Positions 20,958 to 30,034 of a stretch of 39,796 nt of DNA are shown one piece after another (within the stretch, counting starts at the first letter, position 1; every line of letters starts with the position of its first letter). The DNA is from a virus. Under the pieces are notes generated by a model, which ran no database searches, was not told where the DNA came from, and was given only the letters and a program-made list of their open reading frames with translations. The stretch spans positions 1 to 39,796 of the IMG/VR virus record IMGVR_UViG_3300017783_000066; one strand, written 5' to 3'. Position numbers and translations under genes: made by a program.

Positions 20958-23393
20958 ATGGAAGACGTAAAAATTAATATTTCATCTGTAGGTTTTCCAA
21001 GTCAGTTTGTATCAGACTCAGAAAAAGCAACCAAAGAATTTGGTTTACAGATAGGACAAGCGATACAATACGAATGGTTTCGAAAAGACTCAAATGGCTG
21101 TAGATACTATAGCCAATGGAGAGACTTTAACAGATTAAGACTTTATGCTAGGGGAGAGCAGTCAATAGCTAAGTACAAGAATGAATTAGCTGTTGATGGT
21201 GACTTGTCTTATCTTAATCTTGATTGGACACCTGTTCCAATTCTTCCAAAATTTGTTGATGTTGTAGTTAATGGCATGCAAGACAGATTATTTAAAGTTA
21301 AAGCTTATGCTCAAGACGCACTATCCCAAGCAAAAAGAAGCAAGTATCAAGATATGATTGAAGGTCAAATGGCCGCCAAAGATATTTTAAATACAGTGCA
21401 AGAGAATACGGGGTTTGATCCTTTTATAATGAACCCTGATGATTTACCTTCTAGTGATGAAGAGCTTTCTCTTTACATGAATTTAAATTATAAACCCGCT
21501 ATAGAAATTGCTGAAGAGGAGGCTATTGACACAATGTTTGCCGAGAACCATTATGAGGATGTTAGAAAAAGAATAGATTATGATCAAATGGTGGTAGGCA
21601 TTGGTATTGCCAAGCATGAATTTTTACCGGGCGCTGGCGTGAAAGTTTCTTATGTAGATCCCGCTAACGTTGTTTATAGTTATACCGAAGATCCCTTTTT
21701 TAAAGATTGTTTTTATTGGGGAGAAATTAAAACAGTATCCATAACGGAATTAAATAAAATTGATACTAGCCTAACAACTGAAGATTTAGAACAAATATCG
21801 CAATATAGCCAAAGCTGGTATGACTATTTCAATACCGCACAGTATTACGAAAATGATATATTCTATAGAGATACTTGTACCCTTCTTTACTTTAACTATA
21901 AGACCACCAAAAAAATGGTCTACAAGAAAAAGATAAATGAAAGCGGTGCTACCCGTATGATCGAAAAGGATGATACCTTTAATCCCCCTGAAGAAATGCT
22001 TGAGGAGGGAAAGTTTGAAAAGATAGAAAAAACAATTGATGTTTGGTATGATGGCGTTATGGTCATGGGGACTAATATTATATTAAAGTGGGAGTTAGCC
22101 AAGAATATGGTGCGACCTAAGTCCTCATCTCAGCATGCAATGCCAAATTATGTGGCTGCAGCTCCTCGTATGTATAAAGGTGTTATTGAATCACTAGTAA
22201 GAAGAATGATTCCATTTGCTGACCTAATCCAGATGACTCATTTAAAATTACAACAAGTTATAGCTAGAGTTGTTCCTGATGGAGTGTATATTGATGCTGA
22301 CGGTTTAAACGAAGTAGATCTTGGCACGGGTGCAGCATATAATCCAGAAGATGCTTTAAGATTGTATTTTCAAACTGGTAGTGTAATTGGAAGAAGTTAT
22401 ACTCAAGAAGGAGATTACAATCAGGGGAAAGTTCCTATACAGCAGCTCACTAGTAATTCAGGCGCCTCTAAGACACAAATGTTGATAGCTAATTACAACC
22501 ATTATCTAGACATGATAAGATCCGTGACAGGACTAAATGAGGCTAGAGATGGTTCAACACCTAACTCAGACGCACTAGTGGGAGTTCAAAAATTAGCAGC
22601 CCTTAGCTCAAATACAGCTACCCGTCATATATTAGACGGAAGTCTTTACATATATCGTACTTTGGCGGAAGCCTTAACGTATAGGGTGGCTGATATTTTA
22701 GAATACGCAGATTTCAAAGAAGACTTTGTAAATAAAATAGGAAAATACAATGTTAGTATTTTGGGAGAGATATCTGATTTATATATTTATGACTTTGGCG
22801 TATTTATAGAGTTATCTCCGGATGAAGAACAAAAAGCTATGCTTGAGCAAAACATTCAAATGGCTTTATCAAAAGGTGACATTAACTTAGAAGATGCTAT
22901 AGATATAAGGGAAATTAAAAATCTTAAGCTAGCAAATCAACTACTTAAAGTTAAACGTAAATCAAAACAGGAGCGGGACGAACAAAGAGAAATGCAAAAA
23001 CAAGCTATGATTTCTCAGCAGCAACTTAAATCTCAAGAGTTAGCCGCACAAGTTGCCATGCAAAAAATAGACCTTGAAACACAAGGTAAATTGAAGTATA
23101 AGCAAGGAGAGATGCAGCTTGAGATTGAGCGTAATAAAGTTGAAGCCCAGCTTAAAAGTCAATTAATGGAGCAAGAGTTTAAGTATAACCTGCAGCTGCG
23201 CAATATGGATGGCATGGCTTTATCTAATCGCGAGCAATCTAGAGAAGATGGAAAAAGCAAAAGGATTAGTCAGCAAAACACCGAACAGTCAAAGTTAATA
23301 AATCAAAGAAAAAACAACCTTCCACCTTTAAATTTTGAATCAAATGAAGACAGTTTGGATGGTTTTGACTTAGCTGAGTTTGAGCCTAGATAG
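20958..23393 (+). CDS. Portal protein, 811 aa
   Basis: This protein follows the terminase with no gap. The N-terminal 500 residues have portal-like features: EWFRKDSNGCRYYSQWRDFN near 33-52, FVDVVVNGMQDRLF near 96-109, and TQMLIANYNHYLDMIRSVTG with LNEARDGSTPN near 510-540, a clip/wing-helix region with the GLNEARDG-type loop seen in many portals. The last 140 residues are a long Gln/Lys/Glu coiled coil (MQKQAMISQQQLKSQELAAQ...), which may form the barrel extension or bind scaffold. It forms the 12-subunit DNA gate of the head and binds the terminase. Its size is at the large end of the family, similar to crAss-like and P22-type portals. Confidence 0.85.
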   Translation: MEDVKINISSVGFPSQFVSDSEKATKEFGLQIGQAIQYEWFRKDSNGCRYYSQWRDFNRLRLYARGEQSIAKYKNELAVDGDLSYLNLDWTPVPILPKFVDVVVNGMQDRLFKVKAYAQDALSQAKRSKYQDMIEGQMAAKDILNTVQENTGFDPFIMNPDDLPSSDEELSLYMNLNYKPAIEIAEEEAIDTMFAENHYEDVRKRIDYDQMVVGIGIAKHEFLPGAGVKVSYVDPANVVYSYTEDPFFKDCFYWGEIKTVSITELNKIDTSLTTEDLEQISQYSQSWYDYFNTAQYYENDIFYRDTCTLLYFNYKTTKKMVYKKKINESGATRMIEKDDTFNPPEEMLEEGKFEKIEKTIDVWYDGVMVMGTNIILKWELAKNMVRPKSSSQHAMPNYVAAAPRMYKGVIESLVRRMIPFADLIQMTHLKLQQVIARVVPDGVYIDADGLNEVDLGTGAAYNPEDALRLYFQTGSVIGRSYTQEGDYNQGKVPIQQLTSNSGASKTQMLIANYNHYLDMIRSVTGLNEARDGSTPNSDALVGVQKLAALSSNTATRHILDGSLYIYRTLAEALTYRVADILEYADFKEDFVNKIGKYNVSILGEISDLYIYDFGVFIELSPDEEQKAMLEQNIQMALSKGDINLEDAIDIREIKNLKLANQLLKVKRKSKQERDEQREMQKQAMISQQQLKSQELAAQVAMQKIDLETQGKLKYKQGEMQLEIERNKVEAQLKSQLMEQEFKYNLQLRNMDGMALSNREQSREDGKSKRISQQNTEQSKLINQRKNNLPPLNFESNEDSLDGFDLAEFEPR

Positions 23394-23419
23394 TGTTAAA
23401 AGTGTATATAAATATTATA

Positions 23420-23427
23420 TAACTTTG
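23420..23427 (+). promoter_or_regulatory. -7 type box TAACTTTG before capsid operon
   Basis: TAACTTTG fits TAnnTTTG and lies 27 bases before the ATG at 23455. The leader contains AAATCAAATCTAAATCTA, the AAATC-type leader found before GroEL. It would give the scaffold-like and capsid genes their own high-level promoter, independent of the terminase and portal. Confidence 0.5.
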
Positions 23428-23454
23428 TAATTAATAAAATCAAATCTAAATCTA

Positions 23455-24612
23455 ATGGAAATTAAAGTAAGAGAATTAACTGACGTTGAAGAAAAGTCAG
23501 TACAAGAAGTAGAGCAAGAATTGTTAGACAAGCATGAAGCTCAACAAGAATTGAAGTTTGATGATGAAACTAAGGTAGAATCAAAAGACGAACCTGCGGC
23601 TGAAGTATTAGAAGAAAAGCAGGATGAAGTAGAAAATACAGCAAGTGAACCCCAAGAGGATTTAGCTGAAGAACAGATTGCTTCTAAAGAATTATCCGAA
23701 GAAGAAGTTCTTTCATATATTGGAAATAGATACGGTAAGGAAATCAATTCTATTGATGAATTGGTTACCGCAAGAGAAGAGGCGCCAGAAATGCCTGAAG
23801 ATGTTGCGGCTTACTTTAAGTATAAAAAAGAAACAGGAAGAAGCATCGAAGACTTTGTAAAGTTACAGAGAGATTATTCAGATGTTAATCCTGATACTTT
23901 GGTAAGAGAATATTTGACAATTACTGAGGAAGGTTTAGATCCTGAAGACATAGATTCCTTAATGGAAGATTATAAATACGATGAGGAAATAGATGATGAT
24001 TCAGCAATTAAAAAAATTAAATTATCAAAGAAAAAAATTACTGCTAAAGCAAAAAAGTTTTTTAAGGAACAGCAAGAACAATACAAGTTGCCCCTTGAGT
24101 CAAGGGAAAAACCGTTCACTGATACTGAAGAATATAATGCTTATAAGCAGTATGTTAATACGGCTCAAAGTCAACAGGAAGAGGCTAAACGCAAAAGCGA
24201 ATGGTTTGTCAAAAAAAGCGACGAAATATTCAACAATGAATTTAAAGGTTTTAAGTTCAATTTAGATCAAAGCGAATTATTCTTTACACCTGGTAATGCT
24301 TCTGAATTAAAAAAAGCTCAAGAAACACCAATGAATTTTGTAAATAAATTTGTTGACGATCAAGGTCTTTTACAAGATGCAGAAGGATACCATCGATCTT
24401 TAGCTATTGCAATGAATCCCGAAAAGTTTGCTCAGTTTTTTTATGAGCAAGGTAAATCAAGTGCAACAGAAAATGTGATGCGTAAGACAAAAAACATTGA
24501 CATGTCTGAACGCTCAACTCCTGAAGCAGTTGCTAAATCTGGGTTTCAAGTTAAATCAGTATCATCGCCTTCAAGCAATGGTCTGAGAATTAAAAGTGTA
24601 AAAAGAACTTAA
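23455..24612 (+). CDS. Probable scaffolding protein, 385 aa
   Basis: The N-terminal 90 residues are a very acidic Glu-rich tract (MEIKVRELTDVEEKSVQEVE...). Helical segments follow with EEVLSYIGNRYGKEINSIDE, and the protein ends basic (SNGLRIKSVKRT). An acidic, helical, largely disordered protein between portal and capsid genes is the typical place and composition of a scaffold. The positive tail could bind the capsid lattice. No protease motif was found. Confidence rests on position and composition rather than a recognised family. Confidence 0.62.
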   Translation: MEIKVRELTDVEEKSVQEVEQELLDKHEAQQELKFDDETKVESKDEPAAEVLEEKQDEVENTASEPQEDLAEEQIASKELSEEEVLSYIGNRYGKEINSIDELVTAREEAPEMPEDVAAYFKYKKETGRSIEDFVKLQRDYSDVNPDTLVREYLTITEEGLDPEDIDSLMEDYKYDEEIDDDSAIKKIKLSKKKITAKAKKFFKEQQEQYKLPLESREKPFTDTEEYNAYKQYVNTAQSQQEEAKRKSEWFVKKSDEIFNNEFKGFKFNLDQSELFFTPGNASELKKAQETPMNFVNKFVDDQGLLQDAEGYHRSLAIAMNPEKFAQFFYEQGKSSATENVMRKTKNIDMSERSTPEAVAKSGFQVKSVSSPSSNGLRIKSVKRT

Positions 24613-24634
24613 TATTAATTAAAAATTTATTATC

Positions 24635-26098
24635 ATGGCAGGACAAGTCAAAAGTACTCCTACTTTTGCGCTAACGCCAAGTTCAGAAAGAACTCCGACA
24701 GCGCAAAATTATCTAACCAATGCAGATTTCGATTGGTTAAATCAATATTTACCTGACACTTACGAAAAAGAATTCGAGCGTTACGGTAACAGAACTATCT
24801 CATCTTTCCTACGTATGGTGGGTGCTGAGATGCCTACTAACTCTGACTTAATCAAATGGGCAGAGCAAGGTAGACTACATACTAAATACACTAATGTTGG
24901 ATCAGCAGGAGCTGGTGCGGCAGACCAAGTTGTATTTCAAGTTAATGATGTACTAGATCCTACAGCTGCAGAGCAAGTTATTAGAGTTGGACAGACAGTA
25001 GTTGTTGTACAAAACGATGGCTCAGGTTCAAACAAAGCTGTAGTAAGTGCGGTTAATAATGCTGGTGGTGGAAGAGGACAGTTTACTGCTGACTTCTACG
25101 AAGCTGGAGGTTTAGTAACTGCTGGTACAGGTGTTGGTAATGCCGACGTTACTGTATTCATCTATGGATCTGAATTTAAAAAAGGTACTGCTGGAATGGC
25201 TGGATCTCTTGAATCAAATGATTTCATCTTTGACAATAAGCCTATTATCATCAAAGATACTTACAATGTATCTGGATCTGATATGGCTCAAATCGGATGG
25301 ATTGAGATTACTACTGAAGACGGTGGAACAGGATACCTATGGTATCTAAAATCTGAGCATGAAACAAGACTTAGATTTGACGATTATCTAGAAACAGCAA
25401 TGATTGAAGCTGTACCCGCTGAGACAAACTCAGGTGCTGCTGCCATTCTTGGTAGTGCAGGTGGTGCTGCTGATCCTGGAGCTGGATCTGATGGTATTTT
25501 CTATGCTGTACAACAAAGAGGTAATATCTGGGACGGTGGAAACCCAACAGTGTTAGCTGACTTTGATAATGTAATTAGTCGTCTAGACAAGCAAGGAGCA
25601 ATTGAAGAAAACGTATTATTTGTTGACAGACAATTTGCCTTTGACATTGATGATATGTTAGCTGCCCAAAACTCTTACGGAGCAGGTGGTACTTCATATG
25701 GTCTTTTTGACAATGACGAAGAAATGGCGTTAAATTTAGGATTCTCAGGTTTCAGAAGAGGTTATGACTTCTACAAGACTGACTGGAAATACTTAAATGA
25801 CCCAACTATGAGAGGTGGACTTCCAACAGGAGCAGGATCAGGACGTGTAAACGGACTACTTGTACCCGCTGGATCAACTAGTGTTTATGACCAAATCCTT
25901 GGTAAAAACGCTAAGAGACCTTTCCTACATGTTAGATATAGAGCTTCAGAAACTGAAGACAGACGTTACAAAACTTGGATTACTGGTTCAGCTGGTGGTG
26001 CAAGAACAAGTGATGTTGATAACATGCAAGTAAACTTCTTGTCTGAGAGAGCTGTTTGTACTTTAGGTGCTAACAACTTCTTTATCTTCCAAGAATAG
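24635..26098 (+). CDS. Major capsid protein
   Basis: The 487-residue protein begins MAGQVKSTPTFALTPSSERT, then NYLTNADFDWLNQYLPDTYE and KEFERYGNRTISSFLRMVGA. Its codon use is notably regular and rich in Ala/Gly, typical of a very highly expressed gene. It sits after the scaffold-like gene and before a strong terminator, the classic place for a capsid gene. An insertion domain, roughly residues 85-200, is made of Ala/Gly/Val beta repeats. The fold is presumably HK97-like, but this is not evident from motifs alone. It is a likely client of the phage chaperonins. Confidence 0.85.
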   Translation: MAGQVKSTPTFALTPSSERTPTAQNYLTNADFDWLNQYLPDTYEKEFERYGNRTISSFLRMVGAEMPTNSDLIKWAEQGRLHTKYTNVGSAGAGAADQVVFQVNDVLDPTAAEQVIRVGQTVVVVQNDGSGSNKAVVSAVNNAGGGRGQFTADFYEAGGLVTAGTGVGNADVTVFIYGSEFKKGTAGMAGSLESNDFIFDNKPIIIKDTYNVSGSDMAQIGWIEITTEDGGTGYLWYLKSEHETRLRFDDYLETAMIEAVPAETNSGAAAILGSAGGAADPGAGSDGIFYAVQQRGNIWDGGNPTVLADFDNVISRLDKQGAIEENVLFVDRQFAFDIDDMLAAQNSYGAGGTSYGLFDNDEEMALNLGFSGFRRGYDFYKTDWKYLNDPTMRGGLPTGAGSGRVNGLLVPAGSTSVYDQILGKNAKRPFLHVRYRASETEDRRYKTWITGSAGGARTSDVDNMQVNFLSERAVCTLGANNFFIFQE

Positions 26099-26108
26099 TA
26101 CACTACTT

Positions 26109-26141
26109 TAATGGGGGTGTAACAGCCCCCATTATTTTTAT
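26109..26141 (+). terminator. Rho-independent terminator after capsid gene
   Basis: TAATGGGGG pairs with CCCCCATTA (9 bp) around an 8-base loop, followed by TTTTTA. It lies 11 bases after the capsid stop and would separate high-level capsid transcripts from the neck genes. Confidence 0.85.
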
Positions 26142-26163
26142 TATAAACTTTAAATCTAATCAA

Positions 26164-26916
26164 ATGAATACCAGTACAAAATATGTAGATAAAATCTACA
26201 AGCTTACAAGAGAAACAGCACCTTTATCCTTAATCTTAGCGTCAAGACATACACAGAGATTTCCTCTGTTGTGGTTTGATGAAGAAACAGGATCCAACAA
26301 AGCATTAAGGTATGCTAGAAATCAGAACTCACCTTTTCAAGACGAACAAGATAACAATGCTATTTTAGAGCCTATTGTTTTTGAAAATGGTTTTTTAACA
26401 GTTCCTAAAAATAATCAAGTACTTCAGAAGTTTTTAGAATACCACCCTGGTAAAGGGCGTGTATATGTAGAAGTGGACAAAGCTAAAGATGCTGCACAAA
26501 TTGTAGAAGAGTTAAATGCTGAAGTTGATGCACTTATAGAAGCTAGACAACTTAGTGTTGATCAAGTGGAAAACATAGCTAGGGTTATATTTCAAATAGA
26601 TATAACAACAGTAACAACAGCGGAGCTAAGACGAGATATATTAGTCTTTGCTAAAAATCAACCACAAGATTTTTTACTTTTATTAAAAGATCCAGCGTTA
26701 AAACTAAATTCTAAAATACAGTTATTCTTTGACAAAAAGTTACTTCAATTTAGAAATAGCAATAAAGAGGTTTGGTTTAATACTCCATCCAATAAAAAGA
26801 AAATGCTAAACGTTCCTTATAAGGAAGATCCCTACTATATCATTGCATCTCATTTTCAATCAGATGAGGGATTGGAAGCGTTAAAGCATCTATCTAATCT
26901 AGCAAAAAACGTATAA
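26164..26916 (+). CDS. Conserved phage protein downstream of capsid, 250 aa
   Basis: The product (MNTSTKYVDKIYKLTRETAP...) has SRHTQRFPLLWFDEETGSNK near 28-47, RNQNSPFQDEQDNNAILEPI and VFENGFLTVP near 54-80. The second half contains KDAAQIVEELNAEVDALIEA and a region ending EALKHLSNL. I recall similar proteins downstream of capsid genes in marine phages, always as hypothetical. It starts behind an AAATC-type leader after the capsid terminator. It is likely a virion or assembly protein such as a head completion factor, but its role is not shown. Confidence 0.75.
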   Translation: MNTSTKYVDKIYKLTRETAPLSLILASRHTQRFPLLWFDEETGSNKALRYARNQNSPFQDEQDNNAILEPIVFENGFLTVPKNNQVLQKFLEYHPGKGRVYVEVDKAKDAAQIVEELNAEVDALIEARQLSVDQVENIARVIFQIDITTVTTAELRRDILVFAKNQPQDFLLLLKDPALKLNSKIQLFFDKKLLQFRNSNKEVWFNTPSNKKKMLNVPYKEDPYYIIASHFQSDEGLEALKHLSNLAKNV

Positions 26917-26937
26917 TTCTAGCGTTTTTATTTTTTG

Positions 26938-26945
26938 TATATTTG
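26938..26945 (+). promoter_or_regulatory. -7 type box TATATTTG
   Basis: TATATTTG lies 29 bases before the ATG at 26975 in a short intergenic gap and fits TAnnTTTG. The gap contains no gene. It would drive the small structural gene that ends in the strong terminator at 27288. Confidence 0.5.
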
Positions 26946-26974
26946 TTTTTTGTTTAACCCATAAATTTTTTAAC

Positions 26975-27262
26975 ATGGCAAAATATATTACATTCGATAC
27001 TGCAAGTAACGGAAATGTCCACCTTGCAACAGATGATATTCTTTATGCAGAAACTACAAGTTCAACTGCTGGAACAATCTTTTTAAAAGGCGGTAGCCAC
27101 AAATTTACTGTTACTGGTACAGGTTTAACTTCAGGTTTTGCAGCAAATGTAAACGCCGCATTAGTTAACGCAGCTGAAACAAGTTGGACTAACGCAGTAG
27201 TTCCTGTAAGTACCTCAGGCGGGCTTTTGGTATTTACAAGCGTAGCAGTAGCGACTATTTAA
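26975..27262 (+). CDS. Small Ala/Thr-rich structural-like protein, 95 aa
   Basis: The protein (MAKYITFDTASNGNVHLATD...) is rich in Ala, Thr and Val, with beta-like patterns, no cysteine and no membrane helix. It has its own promoter box and its own strong terminator, making a single-gene unit, which implies high and separately controlled expression. This fits a decoration or minor head protein. No family is recognised. Confidence 0.65.
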   Translation: MAKYITFDTASNGNVHLATDDILYAETTSSTAGTIFLKGGSHKFTVTGTGLTSGFAANVNAALVNAAETSWTNAVVPVSTSGGLLVFTSVAVATI

Positions 27263-27287
27263 TACTACCTTTTTATTAGGTACTAGA

Positions 27288-27320
27288 GAGAGGTCAGGTA
27301 AAACTGACCTCTTTTTTTTT
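27288..27320 (+). terminator. Strong rho-independent terminator
   Basis: GAGGTCAG pairs perfectly with CTGACCTC across a 6-base loop (GTAAAA), with extra pairs at the base, followed by nine T residues. It lies 26 bases after the preceding stop and just before the promoter box at 27325. Confidence 0.92.
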
Positions 27321-27324
27321 TACT

Positions 27325-27332
27325 TATCTTTG
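27325..27332 (+). promoter_or_regulatory. -7 type box TATCTTTG before neck genes
   Basis: A perfect TATCTTTG box lies 15 bases before the ATG at 27347 and only five bases after the T-run of the terminator. The terminator-promoter pair resets transcription for the neck and tail genes. Confidence 0.62.
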
Positions 27333-27346
27333 TAAAAAGACTACTA

Positions 27347-28075
27347 ATGATAAATTCTGTAAGAAATACAGTTTTAGCAATAATCAACAAAAACAATTAC
27401 GGTTATTTATCACCTAATGATTTTAATTTATTTGCTAAACAAGCGCAATTAGATTTATTCGACGAATATTTTTTTCAATATAACCAACAGATAAACGAAG
27501 AAAACGCAAGACTTTCTGGTACAGGATATGCAGATATAAAAAAGGGATATGAAGAGGTTATTGATACTTTTTCAGTAACCAGTACCTTAACGCAGAATGC
27601 TGCTAATGTATACTTCTTACCATCTGCAGCTACAACCGGATCTGATTATTATCTAATAAATGAAGTTAGATGTTCTAGTGGCGGTATTTTTAAGGGTATT
27701 TCGGAGCTAGTTTCTAATAATAAAATAACTTCACTTAATGCTTCGAACTTAACTGCACCTTCTGTTATGTTCCCAGCATACACGCAAGAAGCGGGGTCTA
27801 TTACCATATACCCATCAACATTCAATGGAGCGAATGATGTCGCCGCACAATACATAAGATACCCTAAAGACCCTAAATGGACTTATCAAACTATATCAAA
27901 CGGGGAACCATTATTTGATCAAAGTCAATCTGATTTCCAAGACTTCGAACTTCCTTTAGACGATGGAAATGATTTAGTTTCTAAAATATTACAATACGCT
28001 GGAATATCAATAAGAGAGGCAGATGTATTCAAATTTGGTCAAGTAGAGGAACAAACACAAAACCAAGAACAATAA
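27347..28075 (+). CDS. Head-tail connector-like protein, 242 aa
   Basis: The protein (MINSVRNTVLAIINKNNYGY...) has LSPNDFNLFAKQAQLDLFDE near 21-40 and a Ser/Thr/Asn-rich beta middle, ending in a Gln/Glu tail. It opens an operon of consecutive neck and tail genes with one- to three-base spacers. A neck or adaptor role after the capsid block is plausible and is common for proteins with this N-terminal helical, then beta layout. It cannot be assigned to a family with certainty. Confidence 0.6.
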   Translation: MINSVRNTVLAIINKNNYGYLSPNDFNLFAKQAQLDLFDEYFFQYNQQINEENARLSGTGYADIKKGYEEVIDTFSVTSTLTQNAANVYFLPSAATTGSDYYLINEVRCSSGGIFKGISELVSNNKITSLNASNLTAPSVMFPAYTQEAGSITIYPSTFNGANDVAAQYIRYPKDPKWTYQTISNGEPLFDQSQSDFQDFELPLDDGNDLVSKILQYAGISIREADVFKFGQVEEQTQNQEQ

Positions 28076-28077
28076 TT

Positions 28078-28992
28078 ATGGCATACGTAGATCAGAAAAA
28101 ATATTATACTAATGATGGAGTTGCACCAACAGATTTAAATTGGGGGTCATATCAGTATGTAAGTTTGACGGATATTGTAAACAATTTTTTATTGATGTAT
28201 AGCGGAAATCATTCGTTAATAAATAATGTTAATCGATTTAAAATATTATTTCACGCTAAAAGAGGCATACAAGAATTAAACTATGATGCATTTAAAGAAA
28301 TAAAATCATTACAACTTACAGTGTATTCAGATTTGAGATTTGTTTTGCCTTCGGATTACGTTAACTGGGTTCGTATATCTTTATTTAAAAATAACACCAT
28401 AAGACCTTTGCTTGAAAACATTCAAGTTCAATCTGCACTATCATACGTTCAAAGCGCTACATCTACTTTTACTTACGATGCGGATGATAATGTTAACACT
28501 CAAGCATCAAGCTTAGATACGGCTAGAACTGATGGTTCATTAAATAGTATATACCTAAACCAAGCAAATCTTGATCAAGATAATAATCCACCTTACAATG
28601 AAGATTTTTATGATACGCATATAGGAGCTCGCTACGGCCTTAATACCGAGACAGCAAACATGAACCCTACCTTTACTATAGATAAGAAGGCAGGGGTCAT
28701 TAACTTTAACTCTACAATGGCGAATGAGCAGTGTATATTGGAATACATATCTGATGGAATGGAGGGAGGAGATGATTCTTTAATTACTGTAAATAAATTA
28801 TTTGAAGATTATATCTACGCGTATATTAAATATTCTTTATTAAACGGTAAGTTTGGAGTGCAAGAATATATTGTTAATAGAGCACGAAAAGATAAAACCG
28901 CACTACTTCGTAATGCAAAAATACGCTTGAGTAATATTCACCCCGGTAGGTTATTGATGAATATGAGGGGTGAAAATAAGTGGATAAAATAA
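28078..28992 (+). CDS. Tail tube/adaptor-like protein, 304 aa
   Basis: The product (MAYVDQKKYYTNDGVAPTDL...) includes RFKILFHAKRGIQELNYDAF near 59-78, then LRFVLPSDYVNWVRISLFKN near 90-109. Such adaptor proteins (podovirus tubular or crAss-type neck proteins) often begin with a helical bundle including AKxGIQEL. It follows the connector-like gene by two bases. This gene and the next two would form the proximal tail or neck complex. It was identified by position and pattern, not by an exact motif. Confidence 0.62.
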   Translation: MAYVDQKKYYTNDGVAPTDLNWGSYQYVSLTDIVNNFLLMYSGNHSLINNVNRFKILFHAKRGIQELNYDAFKEIKSLQLTVYSDLRFVLPSDYVNWVRISLFKNNTIRPLLENIQVQSALSYVQSATSTFTYDADDNVNTQASSLDTARTDGSLNSIYLNQANLDQDNNPPYNEDFYDTHIGARYGLNTETANMNPTFTIDKKAGVINFNSTMANEQCILEYISDGMEGGDDSLITVNKLFEDYIYAYIKYSLLNGKFGVQEYIVNRARKDKTALLRNAKIRLSNIHPGRLLMNMRGENKWIK

Positions 28993-28993
28993 G

Positions 28994-30031
28994 ATGGCAC
29001 GGACACAACGAAATTTTATTGCTGGCCGAATGAATAAAAGCCTTGATGAAAGGCTTATACCAAATGGCGAATATGAAGATGCTCTCAATGTAAGATTGGG
29101 ATCGACTGAAGCATCAGAAATTGGTTCTGTAGAAAACGCCAAAGGGAACACCTTACTTACCAATTTATTTTTTTTAGATATACAATCATTAAGTACAAAA
29201 GCTCGTTGCATAGGAGCATTTGAAGATAGTGCTAATGAAACTATTTATTGGTTTGTCCATGATCCAGAATTTACTCTTTCAGATACGGGTAAATGTGATA
29301 TGATTTGCTCATTCAATACCACTACAACAAATGTAAATTATCACGTGGTAAGTACCGATGATGGAAGTGGTGTATTAACAACATTAAACTTTAGCCCTAC
29401 AAATTTAATGACGGCTGTAAGCAGAGTGGGAAACTTTTTGTATTTTACTGATAATTTCAATCCCCCTAGATTTATAAACGTCAACAATAGCTACCCAGAA
29501 CCTTTATTGAATGGAACGCCACCAACAAACTCTACGGCATTGTTTAAATTTAAAGCGCAAAAAATATTAGTTGCACCAAATGAATTTATAGGTTTTCATC
29601 AAGGTACTCTATCTGGATGCCCAACAAGTACGCCAGGTTTTGGCCTAGGCATAACCCCCACCACTACACAAATCCCATTACCAGGAGTTGATTGCTATAC
29701 TGCAGGGGCCGATAGTGTTACAAAAGGATTTGCAGTACAAGGAAATAATACAGCAAATGGTTTAGCGTTTACACAGTTTTCAACTAATAAAAGTACAGGT
29801 ATCACCACTATAGGGTTAATCAATGCAAGCACTCTGACAAACCCTGGAACCTCTTCAATATCAGGCACCATTAGTGGTGATGACGGGAATTCAGGAACTT
29901 ATACAGCTAATTATTCTGTATCTACTTCTTATACAGATGGTAACGGCGATACCCAACAGCCTGAATCGACAGGTGCAGTAACAATAAATGGAATAACATT
30001 AACGGAAAACGTAACATATACACTCACATAG
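28994..30031 (+). CDS. Tail/stabilisation protein, N-terminal part before in-frame amber, 345 aa
   Basis: The product begins MARTQRNFIAGRMNKSLDER, then PNGEYEDALNVRLGSTEASE and ENAKGNTLLTNLFFLDIQSL, with FTDNFNPPRFINVNNSYPEP near 154-173. I recall these as the N-terminal segment of a large marine-phage tail protein in which IKPPGF-type and AFRYQYENGEYSATS segments follow in the same chain. Here the frame continues through a Gly/Ser/Thr-rich stretch and ends in TAG (30029-30031). Only ATT separates that stop from the next gene's ATG, and both genes are in the same frame. The C-terminal 150 residues look like an inserted beta domain. It may be a genuine two-gene fission or a readthrough pair. 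Confidence 0.75.
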   Translation: MARTQRNFIAGRMNKSLDERLIPNGEYEDALNVRLGSTEASEIGSVENAKGNTLLTNLFFLDIQSLSTKARCIGAFEDSANETIYWFVHDPEFTLSDTGKCDMICSFNTTTTNVNYHVVSTDDGSGVLTTLNFSPTNLMTAVSRVGNFLYFTDNFNPPRFINVNNSYPEPLLNGTPPTNSTALFKFKAQKILVAPNEFIGFHQGTLSGCPTSTPGFGLGITPTTTQIPLPGVDCYTAGADSVTKGFAVQGNNTANGLAFTQFSTNKSTGITTIGLINASTLTNPGTSSISGTISGDDGNSGTYTANYSVSTSYTDGNGDTQQPESTGAVTINGITLTENVTYTLT

Positions 30032-30034
30032 ATT

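Noticed and set aside
28994-30034. Sequencing error producing the amber codon at 30029
   Set aside because: Not excluded, but the following ATT-ATGG is a normal start context here, and no frameshift is needed to restore a continuous frame; it was reported as a finding instead.
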